DNA of 64,000 nucleotides, taken from NCBI RefSeq assembly GCF_016613415.1, contig NZ_JACWCT010000044.1, positions 1-64,000 on the forward strand, read 5' to 3'. Positions 24,571-31,821 of this stretch are shown here, in pieces. Made by a program: the position numbers and the translations under genes. This stretch comes from Methylobacterium ajmalii (lineage in GTDB: Bacteria; Pseudomonadota; Alphaproteobacteria; Rhizobiales; Beijerinckiaceae). Each line of letters begins with the position of its first letter. Position 1 is the first letter of the stretch. The notes beneath the pieces were generated by a model. It saw nothing but the letters and a program-made list of their open reading frames with translations, did no database searches and was not told the origin of the DNA.

Positions 24571-25815
24571 TCACCGCTCGTGCGTTGGGTCTTGCGATTG
24601 ATAGGGCAGGGCGCGCAGCCAGGCGATGGCCGCGCCGACGCCGGCGGTCCACCAGGCCTGCCAGGCGCCGTGCTCGACGAAGGCGACGATCCCGGCCCCG
24701 GCGAGCAGGGCCAGCGCCATGGTGCGGGCGGTCGCCGTCCAGCCCGCGACCGCCCGCAGGGTCAGCAGGAGGACGAGGGCGGCGAGCGCGGCACCGACCA
24801 CCCCGAGCTCGGCCCAGACCTGCAGGAAGCTGTTATGCGGGTGCCCGACCGCCAGCATGAAGCGCATCTCGGGCTCGACCCGCTCGGCGACCGGCAAGTC
24901 CTGGAACCGCGCGCTGGTGCCGTAGCCCGCACCCCGCCACGGATCGGCGGCGACCGCCGCGCCGAAGCTGCGGGCGATGGCGACCCGGGCCCGGGTGCTG
25001 CTGCCGGCGAGCCGCTGGTGCAGGGCCTCGGGCATCGTGCGGGCGAGGAGGTCGCCCTCGACGGGGGCGAGGACCAGAGCGCCGAGGAGCGCGGCCCCGG
25101 TCAGCCCGAGGCCGAGCCGCGCCGGCAGCCGGCGCAGGGCGAGGAAGGCGAGGGCACCCGCGGCGAGCCCCAGCACCGTGGCGCCGCTGACCGAGCGCCA
25201 GGCCGCCGCGGCGAAGATCGCGAGCGCTGCGGCCGCGAGCACCCGCCGGCCGGTGGCCGCGAGCACGAGGGCGAGGGGGCCGACCAGCAGCATCATGGTG
25301 AGGAGCGGCCGGTTGAACGCAAAGGCGGCGACGCGCTGGCCGAGCGCCTCACGGATCACCAGGCCGGAGGCGAGATCGGCCATGACGTAGAGGCAGGTCG
25401 CGACCAGGATCCAGGCCGCCGGCGCCGCGACGCGGCCGAGATGCGGCGGCGCGAGGCGCGCCACCAGGTAGGCGCCGAGCAGGGCCGGCAGGAACTCGGA
25501 CAGGGTGCGCAGCGACAGGCCGGGCAGCGGGCTCCAGGCGAGGCTGATGCCGCACCAGGCCAGGAAGGCCAGGGCGGCGACGCCGACCGGGGTCGCCAGC
25601 GGCGCCAGGAGGAGCGCCCGCAGCGGCCGGCCGGAGGCGGCCGCACCGGCGAGCAGCAGGAGCCCGGCGAGGCCGACCACGACCGGGCTCGACCGGTTGG
25701 CGACCGCCATGCAGGCCGGCAGGGCCGCGATCACGACGGCGCCGAGACGATCGAGCGTCGCGGCCCTCCCGCCGGCAGGCGAGGCCGATGTCCCGGCGGA
25801 TGCCGCGCCGATCAC
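24571..25815 (-). CDS. O-antigen ligase / Wzy-type membrane protein
   Basis: Polytopic membrane protein of 414 residues with about eleven helices. The periplasmic loop carries AVGHPHNSFLQVWAELGVVGAALAALVLLL, the Wzy_C (O-antigen ligase/polymerase) motif with the functional His. These proteins join or ligate surface polysaccharide to lipid carriers or lipid A-core. No glycosyltransferase genes are nearby, so its polysaccharide is unknown. The start is GTG, overlapping the stop of the DUF2059 gene (GTGA). It lies inside the rpiA-DUF2059-gor order, so it looks like an insertion into that block. Confidence 0.78.
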   Translation of the reverse strand: MIGAASAGTSASPAGGRAATLDRLGAVVIAALPACMAVANRSSPVVVGLAGLLLLAGAAASGRPLRALLLAPLATPVGVAALAFLAWCGISLAWSPLPGLSLRTLSEFLPALLGAYLVARLAPPHLGRVAAPAAWILVATCLYVMADLASGLVIREALGQRVAAFAFNRPLLTMMLLVGPLALVLAATGRRVLAAAALAIFAAAAWRSVSGATVLGLAAGALAFLALRRLPARLGLGLTGAALLGALVLAPVEGDLLARTMPEALHQRLAGSSTRARVAIARSFGAAVAADPWRGAGYGTSARFQDLPVAERVEPEMRFMLAVGHPHNSFLQVWAELGVVGAALAALVLLLTLRAVAGWTATARTMALALLAGAGIVAFVEHGAWQAWWTAGVGAAIAWLRALPYQSQDPTHER

Positions 25816-26345
25816 TGAAGCTGGTGGCCGCGCTTGCCCATCTCGGCCCGGACCCGGACCATCATGTATTCGGAGACCTCCTGGGTCCAGGTCTGCATCG
25901 CCTGCACCATGTCGTCGAGGACCTGGGGCTGGGTCTCGACGTAGCGCTTGCCCGCCGGCGAGCGGAAGAAGGTGGCGACGTCGCGCAGCTCCGCCTCGGT
26001 GAGCTTGTTGGCGTAGATGCGCGAGGCGGTCTCGATGATGCGCTGCTTCTGCAGCTCGAGCTCGGGCTGCAGCTTCTCGAGGACCTCGCCCAGGTCCTTG
26101 CTCAGCTCGGGCCGGGTGACCGCCGCCTGCTTGATCTGCTCGCCGAAGGCCGGGAGGATCGAATCGAACGAGCGGGCGATGCCGGAGGAGAGCATCACCT
26201 CCTTGGCGAGCGCCAGGTGGCTCGGGGTGATCGTGCCCGCCTGCGGGGCGACGGGGGACGCCGGCTTGGTCTGGGCGAGGGCGGGGGTCGCCAGGGACGC
26301 GGCGAGCAGGCCCGCCAGGAGGATACGGGAACGGCGCGGGGACAT
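25812..26345 (-). CDS. DUF2059 exported protein
   Basis: Protein of 177 residues with a signal peptide (MSPRRSRILLAGLLAASLAT, cleavage at ALAQ near 25). The mature part is alpha-helical and holds the DUF2059 motif KLTEAELRDVATFFRSPAGKRYVETQP near residues 114-140. The family is conserved in alphaproteobacteria next to rpiA and gor, but its function is unknown. It probably acts in the periplasm. It is 62 bases downstream of rpiA. Confidence 0.85.
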   Translation of the reverse strand: MSPRRSRILLAGLLAASLATPALAQTKPASPVAPQAGTITPSHLALAKEVMLSSGIARSFDSILPAFGEQIKQAAVTRPELSKDLGEVLEKLQPELELQKQRIIETASRIYANKLTEAELRDVATFFRSPAGKRYVETQPQVLDDMVQAMQTWTQEVSEYMMVRVRAEMGKRGHQLQ

Positions 26346-26407
26346 CGTGTTGCTCCGGAAGGCGGCGCCCGCACGGGGGCGGCCGCGACGAGGATGGTGA
26401 GGGCGCG

Positions 26408-27118
26408 TCAGGCCGCCCCGAGGGTGACGATGCGGGGCTGGCCGTCGGCCGCCTCCGCGACGATCGCGCCGGTGGCCAGCCCGATGAACAGGCCGTGCTC
26501 GACCACGCCCGGCACCGCGACGAGGGCGCGTCCCAGCGCCTCCGGGTCGGGGATGCGGGACAGGCCGGCATCGAGGATGAAATGCCCGCCATCGGTGACG
26601 AAGGGCGCGCCGTCGGCGCCCTTGCGCACGGCGAGCGGCCCGGCGCAGCCGGTGGACCGGAGCGCCGCCGCGACCGCCAGGGTGGTGGCGACGAGGCCGA
26701 AGGGCACCACCTCGATCGGCAGGGGGAAGCGCCCCAGCGTCTCGACGCGCTTGGCCCCGTCGACGATCACCACCATGCGGCGGCTCGCCGCCGCCACGAT
26801 CTTCTCGCGCAGGAGCGCACCGCCGCCGCCCTTGATGAGGCGGAGCTGCGGGTCGATCTCGTCGGCGCCGTCGATCGTCAGGTCGAGGTCGGGCGTGGCG
26901 TCGAGGGTGGTCAGCGGGATGCCGGCGGCCTCGGCGGCCCGGGCTGTCGCCTCGGAGGTCGGCACCCCGACGACGGTGAGGCCGGCCCGCACCCGCTCGC
27001 CGAGCAGCTCGACGAAGAGCGTCGCCGTCGAGCCCGTGCCGAGGCCGAGGCGCATCCCGTCCTCGACCAGGCCGACCGCCCGGGCTGCGGCGGCGCGCTT
27101 GAGCTCGGCGGGGCTCAA
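26408..27118 (-). CDS. rpiA: Ribose-5-phosphate isomerase A
   Basis: Enzyme of 236 residues that interconverts ribose 5-phosphate and ribulose 5-phosphate in the pentose phosphate pathway. The motifs are [11 protein letters not shown] near 27-37, [12 protein letters not shown] with the catalytic acid near 84-95, and [12 protein letters not shown] near 98-110. There is no ATG in frame near the family's normal N-terminus; the best start is TTG at 27118 (product begins MSPAELKR). It shares TTGA with the stop of a 14-codon frame (27119-27160) starting [10 protein letters not shown], which might be a leader peptide. An upstream start would add 70 residues that are not family-like. Confidence 0.88.
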   Translation of the reverse strand: MSPAELKRAAAARAVGLVEDGMRLGLGTGSTATLFVELLGERVRAGLTVVGVPTSEATARAAEAAGIPLTTLDATPDLDLTIDGADEIDPQLRLIKGGGGALLREKIVAAASRRMVVIVDGAKRVETLGRFPLPIEVVPFGLVATTLAVAAALRSTGCAGPLAVRKGADGAPFVTDGGHFILDAGLSRIPDPEALGRALVAVPGVVEHGLFIGLATGAIVAEAADGQPRIVTLGAA

Positions 27119-27302
27119 CGCCGGCCCCCGCAGGACGAACGGATGAAGGCAATCAGCATGGCATCCCGCCGCATGTGGTCTGGCGTCGGCGGGTCCAAAA
27201 ACGGCCGGCCCCGCCGATCGAGACGCCCCTAGCACGCGGTCGGGGGAGGCGGAAGCGGCGTTGCCGCGCTGCGGCGCCGGGCCGGCCGAAGCGGCTTGGC
27301 GT

Positions 27303-27731
27303 TCAGGGCTTGGTCGCCGGGGCCGGAGCCGCCCCGGTCCGCGGGGCCTCGCTGCCGGCATTGCCCTGCGGCGTGCACACCACCGCGTCGTCGAGGACGT
27401 AGCAGATGCTCATCGCGCCGGTGCGGTGGTTGACCCGGAAGACGCCGGCCTCGCGCAGGTGACGCGACGCCACCAGGCCGTACTCGGACGGGGCCTGCGG
27501 ACCGGCGCCCTCGCCGGGTCCGAAGCACAGGGTGGTGCCGATCGTGTTCTCCTGCAGGCCGTACTGGCAGGAGATGACCTCGCCGGTGGCCTTGTCGACC
27601 CGGTAGACCCGGTTGAGGTCGGCCTGGGGGGCCGGCACGAACTCGTAGGACGCCGCGTGCGCCGCGCCCGCCAGCAGCAGGCCCGCCGCCGCCCCGGCCG
27701 CCCGGACCCGATAACCCGTTCTCCCGCGCAT
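27303..27731 (-). CDS. Exported hypothetical protein
   Basis: Protein of 142 residues with an N-terminal signal peptide ([20 protein letters not shown], cleavage near residue 27). The mature part contains two imperfect repeats, [16 protein letters not shown] and [16 protein letters not shown], each with a Cys, and two more Cys ([17 protein letters not shown]). The repeats suggest a small beta-propeller-like or duplicated fold. Family not recognised. The tail is Pro/Ala-rich. It lies upstream of rpiA on the same strand, 184 bases away. Confidence 0.65.
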   Translation of the reverse strand: MRGRTGYRVRAAGAAAGLLLAGAAHAASYEFVPAPQADLNRVYRVDKATGEVISCQYGLQENTIGTTLCFGPGEGAGPQAPSEYGLVASRHLREAGVFRVNHRTGAMSICYVLDDAVVCTPQGNAGSEAPRTGAAPAPATKP

Positions 27732-27934
27732 GGCGCGCCGCTCCTCGACACCGTGGCCCGACGGACCCGCGCGCCCGCACGGCGCGACGGCCGACTCGTC
27801 CGCCTGCGCGCGTTATATCCTACTCCGGCTTGTCCCGGGCTTGGCACCCGGATCCCGGGTGGAGGGCGCCGGCCCTTTCCGCCGTCGGACAGTCCGGGCG
27901 GGACAGGAAAAGCCAGACAGTCCCGCCTTCCGGC

Positions 27935-27959
27935 GCAACCTCGGCCCGGCCCGTGCGTT
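27935..27959 (+). promoter_or_regulatory. EcfG-like stress promoter upstream of the GlsB/YeaQ gene
   Basis: GCAAC-N16-CGTT fits the alphaproteobacterial general stress sigma factor consensus GGAAC-N16/17-CGTT with one mismatch. Transcription would begin near 27966, about 30 bases before ATG 27996. The gene belongs to a family known to be stress-induced. Confidence 0.5.
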
Positions 27960-27995
27960 TCATCAACATAGAAGCGGAGCCGAAGGGCAGCCCCC

Positions 27996-28268
27996 ATGCT
28001 TGCGATCCTGTGGACCATCATCATCGGCTTCGTCGCCGGTGTCATCGCCAAGTTCCTCATGCCCGGCACGGCCAACGAGCCGAGCGGCTTCATCATGACG
28101 ACGCTGCTCGGCATCGTCGGCGCCTTCGTGGCGACCTTCCTCGGACAGGTCACCGGGTGGTATCCGCCGAACGAGGGCGCCGGCCTGATCGCCTCGGTCG
28201 TCGGCGCGGTCGTCGTGCTCGCGATCTTCGGCCTCATCCAGGGCCGCCGCCGCACCACCGTGCTCTGA
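27996..28268 (+). CDS. GlsB/YeaQ/YmgE-family stress-response membrane protein
   Basis: Small inner-membrane protein of 90 residues with three helices and the family motif IIGFVAGVIAKFLMPG, then TTLLGIVGAFVATFLGQVTGWY. In other bacteria such transglycosylase-associated proteins are induced by general stress or acid, but their biochemical role is not known. It is monocistronic, followed by two terminator hairpins, and has a likely EcfG promoter (27935-27959). Confidence 0.88.
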   Translation: MLAILWTIIIGFVAGVIAKFLMPGTANEPSGFIMTTLLGIVGAFVATFLGQVTGWYPPNEGAGLIASVVGAVVVLAIFGLIQGRRRTTVL

Positions 28269-28278
28269 TTTCTCGACT

Positions 28279-28309
28279 GCCGGCGGGATCTTCCCGCCGG
28301 CCTTTCCTT
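28279..28309 (+). terminator. Intrinsic terminator of the GlsB/YeaQ gene
   Basis: Stem GCCGGCGGGA / TCCCGCCGGC (28279-28288 and 28292-28301) with a 3-base loop, then CTTTCCTTA. It begins 11 bases after the stop codon. Confidence 0.75.
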
Positions 28310-28320
28310 ACCGACGAACG

Positions 28321-28355
28321 AAAGACCCGCGCCGGGATGCCGGCGCGGGTCTTTT
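28321..28355. terminator. Bidirectional terminator hairpin
   Basis: Perfect 15-bp stem AAAGACCCGCGCCGG / CCGGCGCGGGTCTTT with a 4-base loop and a T or A run on each side. It separates the plus-strand GlsB/YeaQ gene from the minus-strand DUF2892 gene and can stop both. Confidence 0.8.
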
Positions 28356-28423
28356 GTTCGTCTGTCGCGAAGAACGGTCCCATGGAGATCCGGGGCACCC
28401 GCGGGCGCCCCGGAATCGTCCGA

Positions 28424-28666
28424 TCAGATGCGAGCCGGGCTGTGCCCGCTATCGTTCATCAGCGACTTGGCGGCGCAATGGCCGGTGGCGCCGCGGATCG
28501 CCAGGAGCGAGCCGGCGACCAGGGCCGCGAGGCTCAGGAACTTGTTCGGCCGGGGCTGGGCCGCCGCCGCGGCGAGGCCGAGGCCGAGCACGACCGAGAT
28601 GGTGCGCTCCTTGGTGGTCAGGTTGCGCTCGCCGCTGAAGACGTCGTGGATCAGGTCGCTGGCCAT
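28424..28666 (-). CDS. DUF2892 (YgaP-type) membrane protein
   Basis: Protein of 80 residues with two membrane helices and the family signature ERTISVVLGLGLAAAA...LSLAALVAGSLLAIRGATGHC. DUF2892 proteins are small inner-membrane proteins, often near rhodanese or stress genes; function unknown. GGAG lies just before the ATG. A perfect EcfG-type promoter lies 53 bases upstream (28719-28743), so it is probably a member of the general stress regulon. Confidence 0.82.
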   Translation of the reverse strand: MASDLIHDVFSGERNLTTKERTISVVLGLGLAAAAAQPRPNKFLSLAALVAGSLLAIRGATGHCAAKSLMNDSGHSPARI

Positions 28667-28718
28667 GGTGGGCTCCGTGTGGCTGGGGCGCGGAGGATTT
28701 CCGCTGCGTCGCGGTGCG

Positions 28719-28743
28719 AACGCGGGCGGAGGCCGGACGTTCC
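28719..28743 (-). promoter_or_regulatory. EcfG-type general stress promoter of the DUF2892 gene
   Basis: On the minus strand GGAAC (28743-28739), a 16-base spacer and CGTT (28722-28719) match the EcfG consensus exactly. It lies inside the space after the GST gene stop (28794) and 53 bases before the start of the DUF2892 gene, as expected for a promoter. Confidence 0.7.
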
Positions 28744-28793
28744 CGGCGACGTGGGCCCTCCTGCGCCTCTCCCCGGCGGAACGCGGGGTCGGA

Positions 28794-29432
28794 TCATCCT
28801 TGCTGCATCTCGGCGTGGATCCGGTCGTCGATCTCCCGGGCGCGCACGGCCGCAGGACGGTCGACGAGACGGGCGACATAGGCCTCGTAGGCCGGGCGCC
28901 GCTCGATCGAGCCGAACTGCATACCCCAGATCAGATGGGAGCCGACATAGAGGTCCGCGGCCGAGAAGCGCCCTCCGGCGAGGTACTCGCGGCCCGAGAC
29001 GGCGCCCTCGAGGGCGTCGAGGACTTCCGCCATGCTGCCGTAGCCGACCATGGCGCGCATCCGCGGCTCGTCCGGCACCACGACGCCGAGCGCCTTGTCG
29101 GTGACCGCCGCCTCGACCGGGCCGGCGGCGAAGAACAGCCAGCGGTAATAGGCGCCGCGCTCGGGATCTCCCACGGCCGGGGCGAGGCCGGCCTGCGGGA
29201 AGGCATCGGCCAGATAGGCGCAGATCGCCGCCGTCTCGGTCACGGCGACGCCGCGATGGACCAGGGCCGGCACCTTGGCGAGGGGGTTGATGGCCCGGTA
29301 GGACGCGTCCTTCATCGTCGGGCCGTAGCCGAGGATCTCGGTGCGGTAGGTCGCCCCGACCTCTTCCAGCATCCAGCGGACGATCCGCCCGCGGGACATC
29401 GGATGGGTGTAGAAGACGAGTTCGTCGGTCAT
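28794..29432 (-). CDS. Glutathione S-transferase family protein
   Basis: Cytosolic protein of 212 residues. The N-terminal thioredoxin-like domain (about 1-80) has FYTHPMSRGRIVRWMLEEVG, INPLAKVPALV with the cis-Pro and the glutathione-binding ETAAICAYLAD. The helical C-terminal domain contains GGRFSAADLYVGSHLIWGMQ, the N-capping motif. GSTs conjugate glutathione to electrophiles, or act as peroxidases or isomerases. The residue near position 12-14 (Ser-Arg-Gly) may be the catalytic Ser. The Shine-Dalgarno AGGGAGG lies in one arm of a hairpin directly before the ATG. Confidence 0.9.
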   Translation of the reverse strand: MTDELVFYTHPMSRGRIVRWMLEEVGATYRTEILGYGPTMKDASYRAINPLAKVPALVHRGVAVTETAAICAYLADAFPQAGLAPAVGDPERGAYYRWLFFAAGPVEAAVTDKALGVVVPDEPRMRAMVGYGSMAEVLDALEGAVSGREYLAGGRFSAADLYVGSHLIWGMQFGSIERRPAYEAYVARLVDRPAAVRAREIDDRIHAEMQQG

Positions 29433-29466
29433 GGGCTGCCTCCCTGCGCGGGGAGGGAAGCAGCCC
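29433..29466 (-). promoter_or_regulatory. Hairpin enclosing the ribosome binding site of the GST gene
   Basis: Arms GGGCTGC-C-TCCCT (29433-29445) and AGGGA-A-GCAGCCC (29454-29466) pair over 12 bp with one mismatch. On the mRNA the 3' arm contains the Shine-Dalgarno AGGGAGG (29445-29439), six bases before the ATG. It could hide the site until melted or bound by a factor. Function is inference. Confidence 0.5.
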
Positions 29467-29539
29467 GGTCGGTGATTCGCAAGCCGAAGCCGCCTGCCTC
29501 ACGGCGCGATACGCGCCGTCATAGGCCGACCGTCTACGC

Positions 29540-29797
29540 CTAGCCCCGCTGCGGCCGCAGGACCCCGTCGGTCGTCTTCGGGTCGGGGGCCGGCGCGGAG
29601 GGCCGCACGGTCCCGGTCGTGTCGGCGTCGCCCGGGCGGACGCGCTCGGGGAGCGTCTCGTGGGCGGGCGGCATGTTGGGAGCCGTCTCGCGGCTGCGCT
29701 GGGGGCTGTCGGCGAGCGGCTTGTCGACGACCTGCGCGACCACCGGCGAGGCGGCCAGGACGGCGAGCAGGACGAGACGGCTGGTGCCTCGGGTCAT
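29540..29797 (-). CDS. Small exported Pro-rich hypothetical protein
   Basis: Protein of 85 residues with a signal peptide (RLVLLAVLAASPVVAQ, cleavage near residue 21), then a hydrophilic, Pro/Arg/Thr-rich and probably disordered tail (PERVRPGDADTTGTVRPSAP). No cysteines. Family not recognised. The gene is flanked by stress and regulator genes but shows no shared operon signal. Confidence 0.5.
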   Translation of the reverse strand: MTRGTSRLVLLAVLAASPVVAQVVDKPLADSPQRSRETAPNMPPAHETLPERVRPGDADTTGTVRPSAPAPDPKTTDGVLRPQRG

Positions 29798-29871
29798 CGG
29801 GCTGTCCTCCGCGACTGCGACGGGTCTTCACGAGGAGCAATCGACCGGCGGCGAATCCGGTTCCCGGCCGG

Positions 29872-30516
29872 TCAGCGCAGGGCCAGCATCCCGACGACCG
29901 CGTCCCCGACCATCCGCTTGTGGCGGGCGCGCAGTTCCGGCGCGTCGAGGTCGACGGAGAAGATCGCCCCGAAGGTGTGGCGGTTCGAGACCCGGAAGAA
30001 GCAGAGCGCGCTGATCATCAGGTGGACGTCGAGGGGATCGACGTCGGCGCGGAACACCCCGTCGGCCTGCCCGCGGGCGATGATGTCGGTGATGGTCTGG
30101 ATCACCCCGAGGTTGAGCCCGCGGATCGTCTCGGAGCCCGAGAGGTGCTCGGCCCGGTGGATGTTCTCGATCGCGACGAGGCGGATGAAGTCCGGATGGG
30201 CCTCGTCGTACTCGAAGGTGAATTCGACGAGCCGGCGGATCGCCTCGGCGGGCGCCAGATTGCCGAGGTCGAGGTCGGCCTCGACCTGGCGGATGTCGGC
30301 ATAGGCCTTCTCCAGCACCGCGAGGTACAGGCCCTCCTTGCCGCCGAAGTAATAGTAGATCATCCGCTTCGACGTGCGGGTGCGCTCCGCGATGGCGTCG
30401 ACCCGCGCACCGCTGAGTCCGAAGGCGGAGAACTCTTCCGTCGCGACCGCCAGGATGTCGGCCCGGGTCCGCTCGGGGTCCTTGGTGCGGGGAGGGCGGG
30501 GCGTGACGGCGTCCAT
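29872..30516 (-). CDS. TetR-family transcriptional regulator
   Basis: Protein of 214 residues. The N-terminal HTH (RTRADILAVATEEFSAFG, then RVDAIAERTRTSKRMIYYYFGGKEGLYLAVLE) spans residues 17-65. The C-terminal ligand domain belongs to the TetR_C_33-like group (AIRRLVEFTFEYDEAHPDFIRLVAIENIHRAEHL). It is downstream of pcaDC on the same strand by 111 bases, so it may be part of the pca transcript and respond to an aromatic compound or an intermediate. The ligand is unknown. Confidence 0.87.
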   Translation of the reverse strand: MDAVTPRPPRTKDPERTRADILAVATEEFSAFGLSGARVDAIAERTRTSKRMIYYYFGGKEGLYLAVLEKAYADIRQVEADLDLGNLAPAEAIRRLVEFTFEYDEAHPDFIRLVAIENIHRAEHLSGSETIRGLNLGVIQTITDIIARGQADGVFRADVDPLDVHLMISALCFFRVSNRHTFGAIFSVDLDAPELRARHKRMVGDAVVGMLALR

Positions 30517-30627
30517 GGTCCGGAGGGTTCGGGGAGCGATGGGGGGCGGCAGGAGGCAGCCGGAATGCCGCCTGCTCTACCACCCCGCCCGCCGCGGTGC
30601 ATCCGGTCAGGCGAGTTCGTCGCCCGG

Positions 30628-31809
30628 TCAGGCTATCTCGTCGCCCAGCACGTCCCGGGCCCAGCGGAACGCGCCGTTCGCCGCCGGCACGCCGGCATAG
30701 ATCGCGGTCTGGATCAGCAGCGCCTGCAGCTCCGCCACGGTGACGCCGTTGCGCAGGGCCGGGCGGACATGGAGCTTGAACTCCTCCTCGCGACCGAGCG
30801 CCACCATCATGGCGAGCGTCACGAAGGACCGGGTCTTCCACGGGATGCGCGGGTCGCCCCAGACCTCGCCCCAGGCGGTGCGGGTGATGAAGTCCTGCCA
30901 GGGCCCGGCGAAGTCGCCGGCCGCGGCCAGCGAGCGGTCGACATGGGCCTCGCCGAGCACGCTCTTGCGGTTGGTGAGACCGGTCTCGAACGCGACCGCG
31001 CCCGTCGCCGTCTCGGGCGCTCCGCGGTGCCGGTCGAGGAAGCCGAGGAGATGGGCGGCGGTGGCGGCCGGCTGCTCGACGGAAAGGAGGTGGGCGGCGT
31101 TCGGCAGCACCACCAATTCGGCGTGGCGGATCCGATCGCAGATCTCCTGCGCCATGGCGGGCGGCGTCGCCGGGTCGTCGCGGCCGGCGATGACCAGGGT
31201 CGGGGCGGTGATGCGGTCGAGCACCGGGCGCAGGTCCATGCGGCCGATGGCGTTGCAGCAGACCGCGTAGCCGGCCGAATCGGTGCCGGTGAATTGGGCA
31301 TGCACTGGCGCCACCGCGTCTGGGGACTTGGCGGGGAAATCGGGCGTGAACCAGCGGGTCATCGTCGCCTCGACGATCGCCGCCGTGCCCTTCTCGCGCA
31401 CGAGCGTGGCGCGCTCGTTCCACGACGCCTCGCTCGGCATGAAGGCCGCGGTCGCCATCAGGGTCAGGCTGATCACCCGGTCGGGATGGCGGCTCGCCGC
31501 CGCCTGCCCGGTCATGCCGCCGAGCGACAGGCCGACGACGTGGGCGCGGGGGATGGCGAGCGCGTCGAGGAGGCCGATCAGGTCCTCGGCGAGATCCGCG
31601 ACCTCGATTTGGGTGTCGCGCACCTGCGAGGCGCCGTGGCCGCGGGTGTCGTAGCGCAGCACCCGGTAGCGGCCCCGCAGGTAGGGCACCAGCGGGTCCC
31701 ACATCGCCAGCGAGGTGCCGAGCGAGTTGGAAAAGACCACCACCGGCGCGCCGCTCGGACCGGACAGCTCGTAGTTCAGAAGGGTGCCGTTGGCCTCGAT
31801 CTGGGGCAT
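30628..31809 (-). CDS. pcaDC: Fused 3-oxoadipate enol-lactonase / 4-carboxymuconolactone decarboxylase
   Basis: Fusion of 393 residues with two steps of the protocatechuate branch of the beta-ketoadipate pathway. Residues 1-258 are an alpha/beta hydrolase (PcaD): GLSLGGMTGQ holds the nucleophile Ser near residue 102, an Asp lies near AGRDDP, and the His is in NAAHLLSVEQP. Residues 270-393 are PcaC, a small CMD domain (AFVTLAMMVALGREEEFKLHVRPALRNGVTVAELQALLIQTAIYAGVPAANGAF). Such PcaDC (PcaL) fusions are known in actinobacteria and some alphaproteobacteria. The gene is 12 bases behind pcaB. The reactions are 4-carboxymuconolactone to the enol-lactone, then to 3-oxoadipate. Confidence 0.93.
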   Translation of the reverse strand: MPQIEANGTLLNYELSGPSGAPVVVFSNSLGTSLAMWDPLVPYLRGRYRVLRYDTRGHGASQVRDTQIEVADLAEDLIGLLDALAIPRAHVVGLSLGGMTGQAAASRHPDRVISLTLMATAAFMPSEASWNERATLVREKGTAAIVEATMTRWFTPDFPAKSPDAVAPVHAQFTGTDSAGYAVCCNAIGRMDLRPVLDRITAPTLVIAGRDDPATPPAMAQEICDRIRHAELVVLPNAAHLLSVEQPAATAAHLLGFLDRHRGAPETATGAVAFETGLTNRKSVLGEAHVDRSLAAAGDFAGPWQDFITRTAWGEVWGDPRIPWKTRSFVTLAMMVALGREEEFKLHVRPALRNGVTVAELQALLIQTAIYAGVPAANGAFRWARDVLGDEIA

Positions 31810-31821
31810 GGGAACCTCGTT

